Source: Catellatospora sp. TT07R-123
GTDB lineage: Bacteria; Actinomycetota; Actinomycetes; Mycobacteriales; Micromonosporaceae
DNA length: 64,000 nucleotides
NCBI RefSeq assembly: GCF_018327705.1
Contig: NZ_BNEM01000002.1
Coordinates: 496,001-560,000, forward strand
Reading direction: 5' to 3'
Shown here: positions 18,916 to 27,695 of the stretch, piece after piece
Position numbering within the stretch: the stretch's first letter is position 1
Layout of the letters: each line of letters starts with the position of its first letter
Program-made: the position numbers and the translations under genes
Notes under the pieces: generated by a model
The model's database searches: none
What the model was told of the DNA's origin: nothing
Seen by the model: the letters and a program-made list of their open reading frames with translations, nothing else

Positions 18916-21126
18916 TCAGCGGACGTTGACGCCGTCGACCATCCAGTACCAGGAGTTGTTGGCGTCGTAGAGGCGGAACGTGACGCGCATGGAGGTGGCC
19001 CCGGCCGGTACTGCGACGGTGAGGGCCTCGTCCCGGGCGATCGCGTCGGCGCGGTAGGTCTTCACCGTGGTCGCCGGGCCGTTGTCGAACGACACCAGGA
19101 CGTCGCCCTTCTGCGTGCCGTCCTGGCGGTACAGCGTGGTGTACCGCAGCGTGACGGAGGTGCGGCCGCTGACGGTGTAGGCGGGTGAGTTCAGGGAGGA
19201 GTCGAACGAGGTGCCGCCGGCCTTGTCGGCGTACTCGTCGGGGTCGGCGACGGCGACGACGCCGCGGCCGCGGACGCCGAGTTCGCGCGACTGGTCGGCC
19301 TGGGCTCCGGTCCAGAACTCGTCGGTGGTGAGGCTCCAGCCGCGCCATTCGCTGACGCCGCCGGCGGGCATCCGGCTGTTGTCGACGGTCCAGCCGTTGA
19401 CCCCGGTGTGGGTGAAGCCGAGCAGGCCGGCCGGGATGCCGGTCTCGTCGACCCGGGTCGACAGGGCCGGGTAGGCGGCGTCGAAGTCGTCGCCGCGTGC
19501 GGTGAACAGGCTGCGGCCGTCGAGGTTCCAGGCCGGGTTGATCGTGATTCCCATGTGGGTGAGGGCGGTCGCGGCCGCGTCGACGAGCCGGGTGTCGGTG
19601 GGTCGCTGACCGGCGGCGATGCCGGGGGCGTTGGCGATGACGAAGGTGCGTCGTTCGGCGATGGACGATCCGCCGTGGCCGCCGGCGTCGGTATGGCCGT
19701 GGTCGGTGACCACCTCGATCAGCCACCGCTCGGCGGCGTAGGTCGGCCGGGCGCGGACGGCCGCCAGGAGCTGGCCGATCTGGGCGTCGGAGCGGGACAG
19801 GGTGGCGAGGTACGCGGCGCTGGCCGCGCCCGAGGAGTGGCCGGCGGCGTCGATGTCGCCGAGGTACACGAACGCGGCGTCGGGGTTGCGGTCGCGCAGC
19901 ACCCGGGCGGCGACGTCGGCGATGCGGGCGTCGTCGCGGGTGTAGCCGTCGGCGTCGCCGTCGAGCACGATGCGGCTGTCGACGGCGGTGCCGAAGGTGC
20001 CCTGGTTGCCCAGGTCGGCCCAGTCGACGGCGGCGAACGTCGACAGGGCTGGGCGGCCCTGCTCCATGCGGGTCAGGAAGTCCGGGTACTGGCCGTAGTT
20101 CTTGCCGGTGAAGCTGTTGTCGACGACGCCGTGCTTGTCGGGCCATACGCCGGTGGCGATGGTCGACCAGCCGGGGCCGGAGGAGGTGGCGGCCATCGGT
20201 GCGCTGTACAGGAGGCTGGTGCCGTACAGGCCGCTGGTGATCAGGTTCCACAGGTTGGGCGAGTTGGCGGCCGAGATCTTGTCGTTGCGCAGCCCGTCGA
20301 GGCCGATGACCAGCGTCTTGTCGGTGCTGACGCCTTTGGGCAGGGTGGGGGTCGCGATGGGGTCGGGCACCGGGGCCGGGGGTGCGGTGATCGGGGTGTC
20401 GGCGACCGTCACGTCGTCGATCGCCCAGTACCAGTTGTTGCCGGCGTCGTAGAGGCGCCAGGCGAGGCGGGCGGTCGTGGCGCCGGTGGGCACGGTCACC
20501 GAGCGGGTGACGTACTGGTTCTGCGCGTCGGCGCCGGCGTTGGCGTCGGCGGCGTTGGGCCCGTAGTGCAGGACGGTCGAGGTGGCCCCGGTGTTGAAGG
20601 TGACGGTGACGTCGGCCTTCTGGTTGCCCTCCTGGCGGTAGTGGCCGGCGAAGCCGAGGTACAGCGTGGTGGCGCCGGCGGGGATGGTCACCGGTGCGCT
20701 GGTCAGGGTCGAGTCGAAGGTCGACGTGGCGGTGGGGTTGCCGCGGTCGTCCCACTCGTCGGGGTCGGCGACGGCGAACACCCCGGAGGCGCGGGTGAAG
20801 TTGGCTCGGTCCTGGCCGTCGGCGGCGGTCCAGAACGGCATGGTGGTGAACGTCCAGCCCTTCCACTCCCGCACTCCGTCCGGCATGGCCGGTTGCACGG
20901 TGACCGACCAGCCGGCCGGGGCGGTGTGGGTCCAGCCGAGGGTGGCGGCCGGGGTCGCTTCGTCCAGTGCCGGCTGTAGCTGGCTGGTCAGTGTCTCGAA
21001 CGTCTGGGTGGTGATGGTGGCGGCCGCGGCGGGCGAGCCGACGGCCGCGAGCAGTCCGGCGGCCAGGGCGGCCGTGGTGGAGAGGGCGATCGCGTGGCGG
21101 GTTGGCGCGGTGAGTCTGCGGAGCAA
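18916..21126 (-). CDS. Secreted type I phosphodiesterase / nucleotide pyrophosphatase-like enzyme
   Basis: 736 aa. A signal peptide (1-36, ending SPAAAA) precedes a beta-sandwich module (about 38-250). The alkaline-phosphatase superfamily domain follows (about 270-540): metal-binding D in VIGLDGLRND, nucleophile in SSGPGWSTIATGVWPDKHG, GDIDAAGHSSG, and VTDHGHTD. The C-terminal region (about 560-736) repeats the first sandwich module, down to YDANNSWYWMVDGV. It probably frees phosphate from organic phosphodiesters outside the cell. Its upstream region shares a 28-bp motif with phnD, so phosphate-linked control is inferred. Confidence 0.85.
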   Translation of the reverse strand: MLRRLTAPTRHAIALSTTAALAAGLLAAVGSPAAAATITTQTFETLTSQLQPALDEATPAATLGWTHTAPAGWSVTVQPAMPDGVREWKGWTFTTMPFWTAADGQDRANFTRASGVFAVADPDEWDDRGNPTATSTFDSTLTSAPVTIPAGATTLYLGFAGHYRQEGNQKADVTVTFNTGATSTVLHYGPNAADANAGADAQNQYVTRSVTVPTGATTARLAWRLYDAGNNWYWAIDDVTVADTPITAPPAPVPDPIATPTLPKGVSTDKTLVIGLDGLRNDKISAANSPNLWNLITSGLYGTSLLYSAPMAATSSGPGWSTIATGVWPDKHGVVDNSFTGKNYGQYPDFLTRMEQGRPALSTFAAVDWADLGNQGTFGTAVDSRIVLDGDADGYTRDDARIADVAARVLRDRNPDAAFVYLGDIDAAGHSSGAASAAYLATLSRSDAQIGQLLAAVRARPTYAAERWLIEVVTDHGHTDAGGHGGSSIAERRTFVIANAPGIAAGQRPTDTRLVDAAATALTHMGITINPAWNLDGRSLFTARGDDFDAAYPALSTRVDETGIPAGLLGFTHTGVNGWTVDNSRMPAGGVSEWRGWSLTTDEFWTGAQADQSRELGVRGRGVVAVADPDEYADKAGGTSFDSSLNSPAYTVSGRTSVTLRYTTLYRQDGTQKGDVLVSFDNGPATTVKTYRADAIARDEALTVAVPAGATSMRVTFRLYDANNSWYWMVDGVNVR

Positions 21127-21205
21127 GGTGCCCTTCCTCTCGGTATGGGTGCGGCGCCGTGCCGGTGGATCTCGCCGGTCGATGCCCCCGGCGGATCCGT
21201 CGACA

Positions 21206-21233
21206 AAGGTCCGTACCTGTTATCTTCGTGTTA
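21206..21233. promoter_or_regulatory. Shared phosphate/phosphonate regulatory motif, copy A
   Basis: On the plus strand AAGGTnCGnACCTGTTA is followed by a second GTTA 11 bases after the first. It aligns without gaps to 27668-27695 upstream of phnD. The GGT-N4-ACC core is a near-dyad, as GntR-family operators are. The 11-base GTTA spacing resembles the spacing of actinomycete PHO boxes, though not their sequence. It lies 80-107 bp upstream of the phosphodiesterase start. Confidence 0.55.
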
Positions 21234-21262
21234 CATATCGGCGCTCTGAGATGCATCGACTC

Positions 21263-22309
21263 TCAGCGGTGCGGATCTACCGCCTGGCGTAGCGCGGGCG
21301 AGCCGTCCGCCGCGGCCACGGCGGCGGCGATGGCGGACAGTCCGAACGGGGTCCCGGTCAGCTCCGCGAACGGGAACCGGTCGTGGTTGTCGGACAGGAA
21401 TTCCACCGCGCGGACGAGGTGTGCCGGGCGGTAGTTGTGCACCCCGGTCACCTGGAGCAGGCCACGGACCACCCGCTCGGGGTCGATCGCCACGGTCGGG
21501 CCGGGCAGGACCGAGCCTGCCAGCACGGCGTGGCCGCCGACGGCGAGCGCGCCGAGGCAGCCCTGCACCGCCGCAGCCGCGCCGGACAGCTCCAACGCGA
21601 TGTCGACCTCGGCCGGCAGCGCGTCCGGCGCGACCACGTACGCGGCGCCGAAGCGCTTGGCCAGCGCACGCCTGCCCGGGTCGGGATCGCAGACGACGAC
21701 CTCCGCGCCGGCCTGGGCGGCCATCGCCGTGGCCGTGACGCCGAGCAGGCCGGCTCCCGTCACCAGGACGCGCCGGTCGGCTACCGCCGACACCGCGTCG
21801 AGCACCGCGGCCACGGTCGCCGTCGCGCACGACGCCGGGGCCGCCACCCCGGCGGGAACGCCGCGCGGGATCGGGACCACGGCCGTGCCGGCGGGCAGGA
21901 GCGCGTGGGTGGCGAACCCGCCGTTGAGGGTCCACGAGTCGTCGATCCGCTCGTGCCCGAACTTGCGCAGGCGCAGGCACTTCTGCTCCATCCCCCGCGC
22001 GCAGCGCCCGCACGCTCCGCAGGAGACCGTCACCGACCAGACCACGCGGTCGCCCGGCGCGACCGGGCAGCGCTGCGCGCCTACCGGTTCGCCCACGGCG
22101 ACCACGCGCCCGACCTGCTCGTGGCCCAGGACCGTCGGTGTCGGAGCGGACCGGCGCCCGGCCACGGTGTGCAGGTCGCTGCCGCATACCGTGGCCAGCT
22201 CGATCTCGACCAGGACCTCTCCCGGGGCCGGCTCGACCTCGGGGCAGGTGACGACGGTGAACGGGCGGCCGACCCCGTCCCAGCGGGCGTAGCGCACGCG
22301 GGCGTCCAT
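21263..22309 (-). CDS. Zinc-dependent medium-chain alcohol dehydrogenase
   Basis: 348 aa. The catalytic-zinc ligand Cys is in TVCGSDLHT and its partners are in VLGHEQVGRV. The structural-zinc cysteine cluster is CGACGRCARGMEQKC. The Rossmann glycine motif is VTGAGLLGVTA at about 185. It is the last gene of the phosphonate operon, starting 2 bp after the HAD gene's end. It may oxidise or reduce a phosphonate-derived aldehyde or alcohol; this is inferred from position only. Confidence 0.82.
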   Translation of the reverse strand: MDARVRYARWDGVGRPFTVVTCPEVEPAPGEVLVEIELATVCGSDLHTVAGRRSAPTPTVLGHEQVGRVVAVGEPVGAQRCPVAPGDRVVWSVTVSCGACGRCARGMEQKCLRLRKFGHERIDDSWTLNGGFATHALLPAGTAVVPIPRGVPAGVAAPASCATATVAAVLDAVSAVADRRVLVTGAGLLGVTATAMAAQAGAEVVVCDPDPGRRALAKRFGAAYVVAPDALPAEVDIALELSGAAAAVQGCLGALAVGGHAVLAGSVLPGPTVAIDPERVVRGLLQVTGVHNYRPAHLVRAVEFLSDNHDRFPFAELTGTPFGLSAIAAAVAAADGSPALRQAVDPHR

Positions 22310-22310
22310 G

Positions 22311-22979
22311 TCAGACTCGCGCGTCGATCAGTGCCGGCAGCTCCACGACACTGCTGATCACCTCGTGGGCGCCCGCCGCCCGCAGCGCGGACTCCGACCG
22401 GCCGCCCGTCAGGACCCCGACGACGAGTCCGGCCCCCGCCGCCACGCCGCAGGCGGCGTCGGACTCGGTGTCGCCGACCACCACCAGCGAGCCCACCGAC
22501 GAGGCTCCGGTGCGCAGCAGCGCCATCAGGGCGAGGTCCGGCGCGGGCCGGCCCCGACCGGCTTCGGCCGGGGTGAGCACGGCGTCGGCCAGCTGCTGCC
22601 AGCCGAGGGCGTCGATGACGGCGTCGGCCGTGGCCCGGCCGAAACCGGTGGTGAACACGACGGCCAGCCCCCGCCGGCGCAGTTCGCCGACGGCCTCGAC
22701 CGCGCCGGGGATCGGCTCGCATCGGCCCTGCCCGACCAGTTCGGCGTACGCCTGCTCGAACGCGATGTTGAGCCGCTGCGCCGTCGCCTCGTCACCCAGC
22801 GCGCGGAACACCTCGATCTTCGACTGGCCCATGGTGGCCCGTACGTAGTCCAGGCTCGCCGAACGGTCGGGGTCGCCGGGACGGACCCGGTCGAAGGCCC
22901 GGGTGAACGCCTCCTCGACGAGGCCGTCGTCGGCGACGGTCGTCCCGGCGAGGTCCAGGACCACTGTTTCGAAGCTCAT
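22311..22979 (-). CDS. Phosphonatase-like HAD hydrolase (PhnX-like)
   Basis: 222 aa. Motif I is D9-x-A-G-T-T (VVLDLAGTTVADDG), the DxAGT form typical of phosphonoacetaldehyde hydrolases and relatives. Motif II is the Thr in VFTTGFGR, and motif III/IV acids are in VVGDTESD. Classic PhnX has a Schiff-base Lys in its cap; I cannot place it with confidence here, so the enzyme may be from the PhnX-like group with another substrate. It overlaps the oxidoreductase gene by 4 bp. Confidence 0.8.
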   Translation of the reverse strand: MSFETVVLDLAGTTVADDGLVEEAFTRAFDRVRPGDPDRSASLDYVRATMGQSKIEVFRALGDEATAQRLNIAFEQAYAELVGQGRCEPIPGAVEAVGELRRRGLAVVFTTGFGRATADAVIDALGWQQLADAVLTPAEAGRGRPAPDLALMALLRTGASSVGSLVVVGDTESDAACGVAAGAGLVVGVLTGGRSESALRAAGAHEVISSVVELPALIDARV

Positions 22980-24106
22980 GTCCGTACTTCCTTTGCTCTG
23001 GTACCGAAGAGTTCGGCGACGACGGCGTCACCGAGGCCGAGGCCGGTGGTCATACCGATGCCGGTGGTGACCGACACCACCCGGACCCCGTCGACCGGCG
23101 CCGCGATGAGGAACTCATCCGGCGCCGACGCGTAGATTCCCTGCCAGCGTTCGCTCACCGGCAGCCGCGCAACCCCGAACAGGTCCCGGGTGACCGTCTC
23201 GAGCGCGGCGAAGGACGACTCCGCCTGGAAGGGCGTGATGGCCAGGCCCCGGTAGTGGGTGTCACCGGCCAGCAGCGACCCGTCGCGCTGCGGCGTGTAC
23301 ATCTGGTTGAGGTCGAGCGCGTACAGGTCGGGGTGCTGGGCCGCAAGCCGGTCGCGTACGGACGCCGCCGCGGCGGTCACGGCGAATCCTGAGTACCGCA
23401 TCAGCGACCACCCGGTGAACACCGGCACCCGGACCTGCGCCGGCAGCGCCCCGGCCTCGACTCTGATCATGTCCAGGCCGCAGCGCACCACGCCCCGCTC
23501 CTCGGCCAGCGCCGGGTAGAGGTGGTCGACGTCGTGACCGACGCAGACGGCGATCGCCTCGGCGCGGATCGGCCCGCGGGAGGTGTGCAGCAGGCCGGGC
23601 TCCGCGCCGAGCGCGGAGGTGCGCCACCGGAACTCGACGCCGCCGCGCTCGAGGTGCCGGGCCAGGGCCGGTGCCGCCTGCCGTGGATCCACCTGCAGGT
23701 CCCGGGGCAGCCGTGCGCCGCCGACCGCGCCGACGACGGGCGCCCACTCGGACAGCTCCTGCGCGTCCAGCAGGGTCACCCCGGGTTCGCCCCGGCTCCA
23801 TTCGTCGAGCACTGCCAGCTCGTCGGCGGCTCGGGCGGCCACGACCGTGCCGGACTCGCTGACCCAGAATCCGGCCTGCGCCCCGTACCGCAGCCACAGC
23901 TCGCGGGTCCGCTCGGCGTACTCGCGGGCCTGTCCGAGCTGCGGGGTGAGGCAGGCGTGTCCGAAGTTGCGGACGCTGGCGCCGATGATCTCGGTCGACC
24001 GGTCCACGACGACGACCCGTAGACCGCGCTCGCGTGCCGCCGCGGCGTGACCCAGTCCGACGATGCCGGCGCCGACGACCGCGAGGTCGTATCCGTCTGC
24101 TGTCAC
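22976..24106 (-). CDS. FAD-dependent oxidoreductase of the phosphonate-associated TIGR03364 type
   Basis: 376 aa from a GTG at 24106 overlapping the permease stop (GTGA). The N-terminal FAD-binding motif is VVGAGIVGLGHAAAARERG. DAO-like features continue through NFGHACLTPQLGQ and a C-terminal GIGMTTGLGLGDAV. Members of this family co-occur with phosphonate transporters and PhnX-like HADs. They are thought to oxidise an aminophosphonate at the C-N bond, giving an aldehyde for the HAD enzyme. The assignment comes from recall and context. Confidence 0.8.
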   Translation of the reverse strand: MTADGYDLAVVGAGIVGLGHAAAARERGLRVVVVDRSTEIIGASVRNFGHACLTPQLGQAREYAERTRELWLRYGAQAGFWVSESGTVVAARAADELAVLDEWSRGEPGVTLLDAQELSEWAPVVGAVGGARLPRDLQVDPRQAAPALARHLERGGVEFRWRTSALGAEPGLLHTSRGPIRAEAIAVCVGHDVDHLYPALAEERGVVRCGLDMIRVEAGALPAQVRVPVFTGWSLMRYSGFAVTAAAASVRDRLAAQHPDLYALDLNQMYTPQRDGSLLAGDTHYRGLAITPFQAESSFAALETVTRDLFGVARLPVSERWQGIYASAPDEFLIAAPVDGVRVVSVTTGIGMTTGLGLGDAVVAELFGTRAKEVRT

Positions 24107-25827
24107 CGCAGGGCCTTTCGGATGAGGAACGAGATGCTCTCGACGACCAGGACGACGAGGACGAGGATCACGATGAACGCGGCCACCTGGTCGTAGCGCG
24201 AGACCCGGGTGGCGTCGACCAGGTAGTACCCGATGCCGCCCGCGCCGACGATGCCGAGCAGGGTGGCCGACCGGATGTTGGTGTCCAGCAGGTAGAGGGT
24301 GTTGCCGACGAACGCCGGCAGGCTGAGCCGCGCCGTCGCCGAGAAGAACACCTGGGTTCGGGTGCCGCCGACCGACTGCACCGCCAGTTGCGGCCCTCGT
24401 GGCGCCTCTTCGAGTGAGTCGGCGACGAGCTTGCCGAGCAGCCCGACCCCGCCGACGGCCAGGGCGATCGTGCCGGCCTGCGGGCCGAGCCCGCTGAGGA
24501 TGATCAGCAGAATGGCCAGGATCAGCTCCGGGATCGCCCGGATCACCAGCAGGACCGTGCGGGCCGCGGCCCGGACGATCCGGTTCGGGGCGGCGTTGCG
24601 GGCGGCCAGCGGTCCGGCGACCAGCGAGGCCGCCGCGCTCAGCAGCGTGGCCGCCGCGGCGATCTGCAGCGTGACCAGCAGGGCGTCGGCGACGTCGGAC
24701 CAGGTCCGTGGCGAGATCGAGAGCGGCCAGGTCCGCTCGGTCACCAGGGGGATCTGCGGCCAGAAGCCGAACAGGTCCAGCCAGGCGGCCTTCGACCAGA
24801 CCGCCGCGGCGGCCAGGACCGCGACCGTGGCGAGCAGGCCTGCCGCCGAGGTGATCCGCTCGCTGGTCCACGGGCGCCGCATCGCGGCGTCGACGGTGAG
24901 CCGCGGCGGCAAGCCCGGTCCGGCCGGTGCCGGGGCGGGGCGGCGGGTGGCCCGGGCGATGCGCGCGCCGAGGCTGCGGCCGGTCGGGGCGGTGCCGAGC
25001 AGCCGGGCCCGGATCACGGTGGACAGGATCTCGAACAGCACGCAGAGCCCGAAGATGACCAGTACGTATGCCATCGCCTGGCGGTAGTTCAGCGAGTCCA
25101 GCGACAGTCGCAGGTCGTAGCCGAGTCCGGTGACACCGGCGTAGCCCAGCAGGACCGAGCCGCGCAGGTTGATGTCGGCCCGGTGCAGGGTGGTGGCGAT
25201 CCATGACGGCAGCACCTGCGGGAAGACGCCGGAGAAGAACTGCTGGGACCGTGACGCGCCGGTGGCCCGTACCGCGTTGCGGGGTCCTTCGTCGATCTGT
25301 TCGATCGCGTCGGCGAACAGCTTGGAGATCATGCCGACCGAGTGCAGCGCGATGGCCAGGATGCCCGGCAGGGAGCCCAGCGTGAACAGCAGCACGAAGA
25401 CCATGGCCAGCACGACGTCGGGTACGGCGCGGGCGACCACGCCGACCGCCCGGCCGACCGGGATCAGCCAGCGGTACGGGCTGGTGTTGCGGGCGGCGAG
25501 GTAGGCGACCGGTACCGACAGCAGCGCCGACAGCGCCGTGCCGCACACGACGATGCCGAGGGTGATGCCGATCGACTCCAGCAGGTCGGCGGTCGGCGGG
25601 AAGCGCAGCGGGAGCATCCGGTCCAGGAACGGGCCGACCCGGTCGAGGCCGCCGGTGAACGTGTCGGCGGTGAAGTCGAGGGTGGACAGTGACCACAGTG
25701 CGAACACGAGCATCGCCGCCAGCGTGCCGACCGCCGCCACCGTGGACGTCCGCGGGCGGGGGCGGGCACCGACCCGTTCGGTGACGGTGGCCGGGACGGG
25801 TGGCTGGAGCGCCGACCGTGCGCTCAT
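24103..25827 (-). CDS. phnE: Phosphonate ABC transporter permease, double-domain PhnE
   Basis: 574 aa. Two BPD_transp_1 permease domains are fused: the first at about 25-270, with its ABC-coupling loop near EGPRNAVRATGASRSQQFF; the second at about 325-570, with EEAPRGPQLAVQSVGGTRTQVFF. The linker (about 275-325) is Arg/Pro-rich and cytoplasmic. A single polypeptide thus supplies both membrane halves. It is coupled to phnC (ATGA) and to the oxidoreductase (GTGA). Confidence 0.9.
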   Translation of the reverse strand: MSARSALQPPVPATVTERVGARPRPRTSTVAAVGTLAAMLVFALWSLSTLDFTADTFTGGLDRVGPFLDRMLPLRFPPTADLLESIGITLGIVVCGTALSALLSVPVAYLAARNTSPYRWLIPVGRAVGVVARAVPDVVLAMVFVLLFTLGSLPGILAIALHSVGMISKLFADAIEQIDEGPRNAVRATGASRSQQFFSGVFPQVLPSWIATTLHRADINLRGSVLLGYAGVTGLGYDLRLSLDSLNYRQAMAYVLVIFGLCVLFEILSTVIRARLLGTAPTGRSLGARIARATRRPAPAPAGPGLPPRLTVDAAMRRPWTSERITSAAGLLATVAVLAAAAVWSKAAWLDLFGFWPQIPLVTERTWPLSISPRTWSDVADALLVTLQIAAAATLLSAAASLVAGPLAARNAAPNRIVRAAARTVLLVIRAIPELILAILLIILSGLGPQAGTIALAVGGVGLLGKLVADSLEEAPRGPQLAVQSVGGTRTQVFFSATARLSLPAFVGNTLYLLDTNIRSATLLGIVGAGGIGYYLVDATRVSRYDQVAAFIVILVLVVLVVESISFLIRKALR

Positions 25828-26603
25828 AGCGCGCCCGCCAGCGACGCGGTCCGGCGGCCGTAGATCTGCATCGCCGCCTCGCGGGTCAGCTCGGCCGCCG
25901 GGGTGTCGAGCACGACGGCGCCGTCGCGCATCCCCACGATCCGCCGTCCCCAGGCCAGCGCGAGTTCGACCTGGTGCAGGCTGCAGATGACCGTCAACCG
26001 GTCCTCTGCCGCGATCTGCTGGAGCAGGGCCATCACCTGGTCGCTGGACTCGGGGTCGAGTGAGGCGACCGGCTCGTCGGCCAGCAGGATCGCCGGTTCC
26101 TGCATCAGCGCCCGCGCGATCGCGACCCGCTGCTGCTGGCCGCCGGACAGCGCGTCGGCCCGCTGGTATGCCTTGTCGAGCAGGCCGACGCGGTCGAGCT
26201 GGGTCAGGGCGCGGTGCCGGTAGGCGCGTGGATAGGACCCGATGCCGATGCGGGGTCCGCGCAGGGTGGCCAGCGAGCCGGTCAGTACGTTCTCGAGGAC
26301 CGTGAGCCGGCTGACGAGGTGGAACTGCTGGAACACCATGCCGATGCGGCCGCGCAGGCGGCGCAGGTCGCGTCCGCGCAGGGCGCCGAGGTCCTGGCCC
26401 AGCACGCGCACTCGGCCGGTGCTGGGCGTTTCGAGGCCGTTCAGGTGGCGCAGGAGGGTCGTCTTGCCGGAACCGGAAAGTCCCAGCAGGACGACGGTCT
26501 CTCCGCGGTCGACCGTCAGCGACACATCCCGTACCGCGGAGATCTGTCCGAAGGTCTTGCTGAGCCCGTCGATCTCGACGGCGGGCGTGTCGCTGACAGT
26601 CAT
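25824..26603 (-). CDS. phnC: Phosphonate ABC transporter ATPase PhnC
   Basis: 259 aa. Walker A is GLSGSGKTT (about 41-49), the Q-loop is in MVFQQFHL, the signature is [15 protein letters not shown], Walker B is [13 protein letters not shown], and the H-loop is in CSLHQVELA. The order and spacing match PhnC ATPases. It lies 11 bp after phnD and overlaps phnE by 4 bp. Confidence 0.92.
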   Translation of the reverse strand: MTVSDTPAVEIDGLSKTFGQISAVRDVSLTVDRGETVVLLGLSGSGKTTLLRHLNGLETPSTGRVRVLGQDLGALRGRDLRRLRGRIGMVFQQFHLVSRLTVLENVLTGSLATLRGPRIGIGSYPRAYRHRALTQLDRVGLLDKAYQRADALSGGQQQRVAIARALMQEPAILLADEPVASLDPESSDQVMALLQQIAAEDRLTVICSLHQVELALAWGRRIVGMRDGAVVLDTPAAELTREAAMQIYGRRTASLAGAL

Positions 26604-26614
26604 CGTGGTGAGCC

Positions 26615-27541
26615 TCAGTTACCGCAGGCCGTGGCCTTGGTGGTCTGGCACAGTTCGCGGATGACGTTGTACTTCGCGTCATCGACCGGCGCCAGGGCGT
26701 AGAAGGTCTTCTTGAAGTTGTCGCTGTCGGCGTTGGCGATGCCGGCGGCCTGGATCTGGTCGATGGTGAGGTTGCGCAGGCCGTCGACGATCTTCTGCTT
26801 GAGGGTCGCCGGGAGCCCGTCGGAGACCACCATGGGGGCGCCGACCACGAAGGTCTTGCTGACGACCTTGAGGCCAGGCTGGGCCTCCACCGCGACGTCC
26901 TCGGCGAAGCCGGCCTCGCACTCGGTGCCCTGGGAGACCTTCAGCGCCGACGCGTCGTGCTTGCCCGCGAAGACCGGCGTGATGTCCTTGGTCGGGTCGA
27001 TGCCGGCCTTGATCAGGTTGTAGCTGGGGTACAGGTAGCCGGAGGTCGAGGTCTGGCTGACGAAGCAGACCTTCTTGCCCTTGAACTCCTCGATCTTGGT
27101 GATCGGGGAGTTGGCCGGGACGACCGCTTCGGAGTAGTAGCCGGGCTCCTGGCCCGCCTTGGTGATGATGGAGGCGAACGGCGTGATCTTCGCGCCGTTC
27201 TTCTTGGCCGTCACGTACGTGAAGCCGGAGAAGCTGGCGACGTCCACCTTGCCGGAGACGGCGGCCTCGATGAGCGCGGCGTAGTCGGAGGACTCCCGGT
27301 ACTCGACCTTGAGCCCGGTCACCTTGGCGATGTAGTCCTGCAGCGGCTGGTAGTTCTGCTGGGTGGAGGCCGTGTCCGGCACGACTCCGAAGACGAGGGT
27401 GCCGGGGTCCTTGGCGAAGGTGCCCGCCTCGGTGGAGGCGCCCGGTGCCGGGGTGTCCTTGTCGGCGGAGCAGGCGGCCATGCCGAGCATCAATACGGCC
27501 GCGGCGGCTGCGCCCAGCAGGCCACGAGCGGAGATCTTCAT
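26615..27541 (-). CDS. phnD: Phosphonate-binding lipoprotein PhnD
   Basis: 308 aa. A lipoprotein signal with lipobox LGMAAC puts the acylated Cys at residue 24, so the protein is membrane-anchored outside the cell. The mature part is a type II periplasmic-binding fold with the PhnD features FGVVPD near 51, VDVASFSGFTYV, and CFVSQTSTSGYLYP. It delivers phosphonate or phosphite-like ligands to PhnE/PhnC. It has its own upstream gap of 140 bp with the shared regulatory motif. Confidence 0.92.
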   Translation of the reverse strand: MKISARGLLGAAAAAVLMLGMAACSADKDTPAPGASTEAGTFAKDPGTLVFGVVPDTASTQQNYQPLQDYIAKVTGLKVEYRESSDYAALIEAAVSGKVDVASFSGFTYVTAKKNGAKITPFASIITKAGQEPGYYSEAVVPANSPITKIEEFKGKKVCFVSQTSTSGYLYPSYNLIKAGIDPTKDITPVFAGKHDASALKVSQGTECEAGFAEDVAVEAQPGLKVVSKTFVVGAPMVVSDGLPATLKQKIVDGLRNLTIDQIQAAGIANADSDNFKKTFYALAPVDDAKYNVIRELCQTTKATACGN

Positions 27542-27638
27542 TGGTAACCCTTCCTGGCGCGGGCATGAGCCCGCGGAGATCGCATTGCAGCGTCAAGCGA
27601 TCGCCAAGGTAGGGAGCGGAGGTGAACTCGCCTCCAAC

Positions 27639-27695
27639 GGTCCGTACTTCCAGATGAAGCAGACCGTAAGGTACGGACCTGTTACCGTTCCGTTA
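27639..27695. promoter_or_regulatory. Shared phosphate/phosphonate regulatory motif, copy B, with extra half-site
   Basis: The 28-bp block 27668-27695 matches the one upstream of the phosphodiesterase gene. A second GGTCCGTAC lies at 27639-27647, about three helical turns away and inverted relative to GTACGGACC at 27671-27679. The block runs into the last codons of the GntR gene, so phnD probably has a promoter of its own here. The GntR protein encoded next door is the first candidate ligand of the dyad. Confidence 0.55.
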
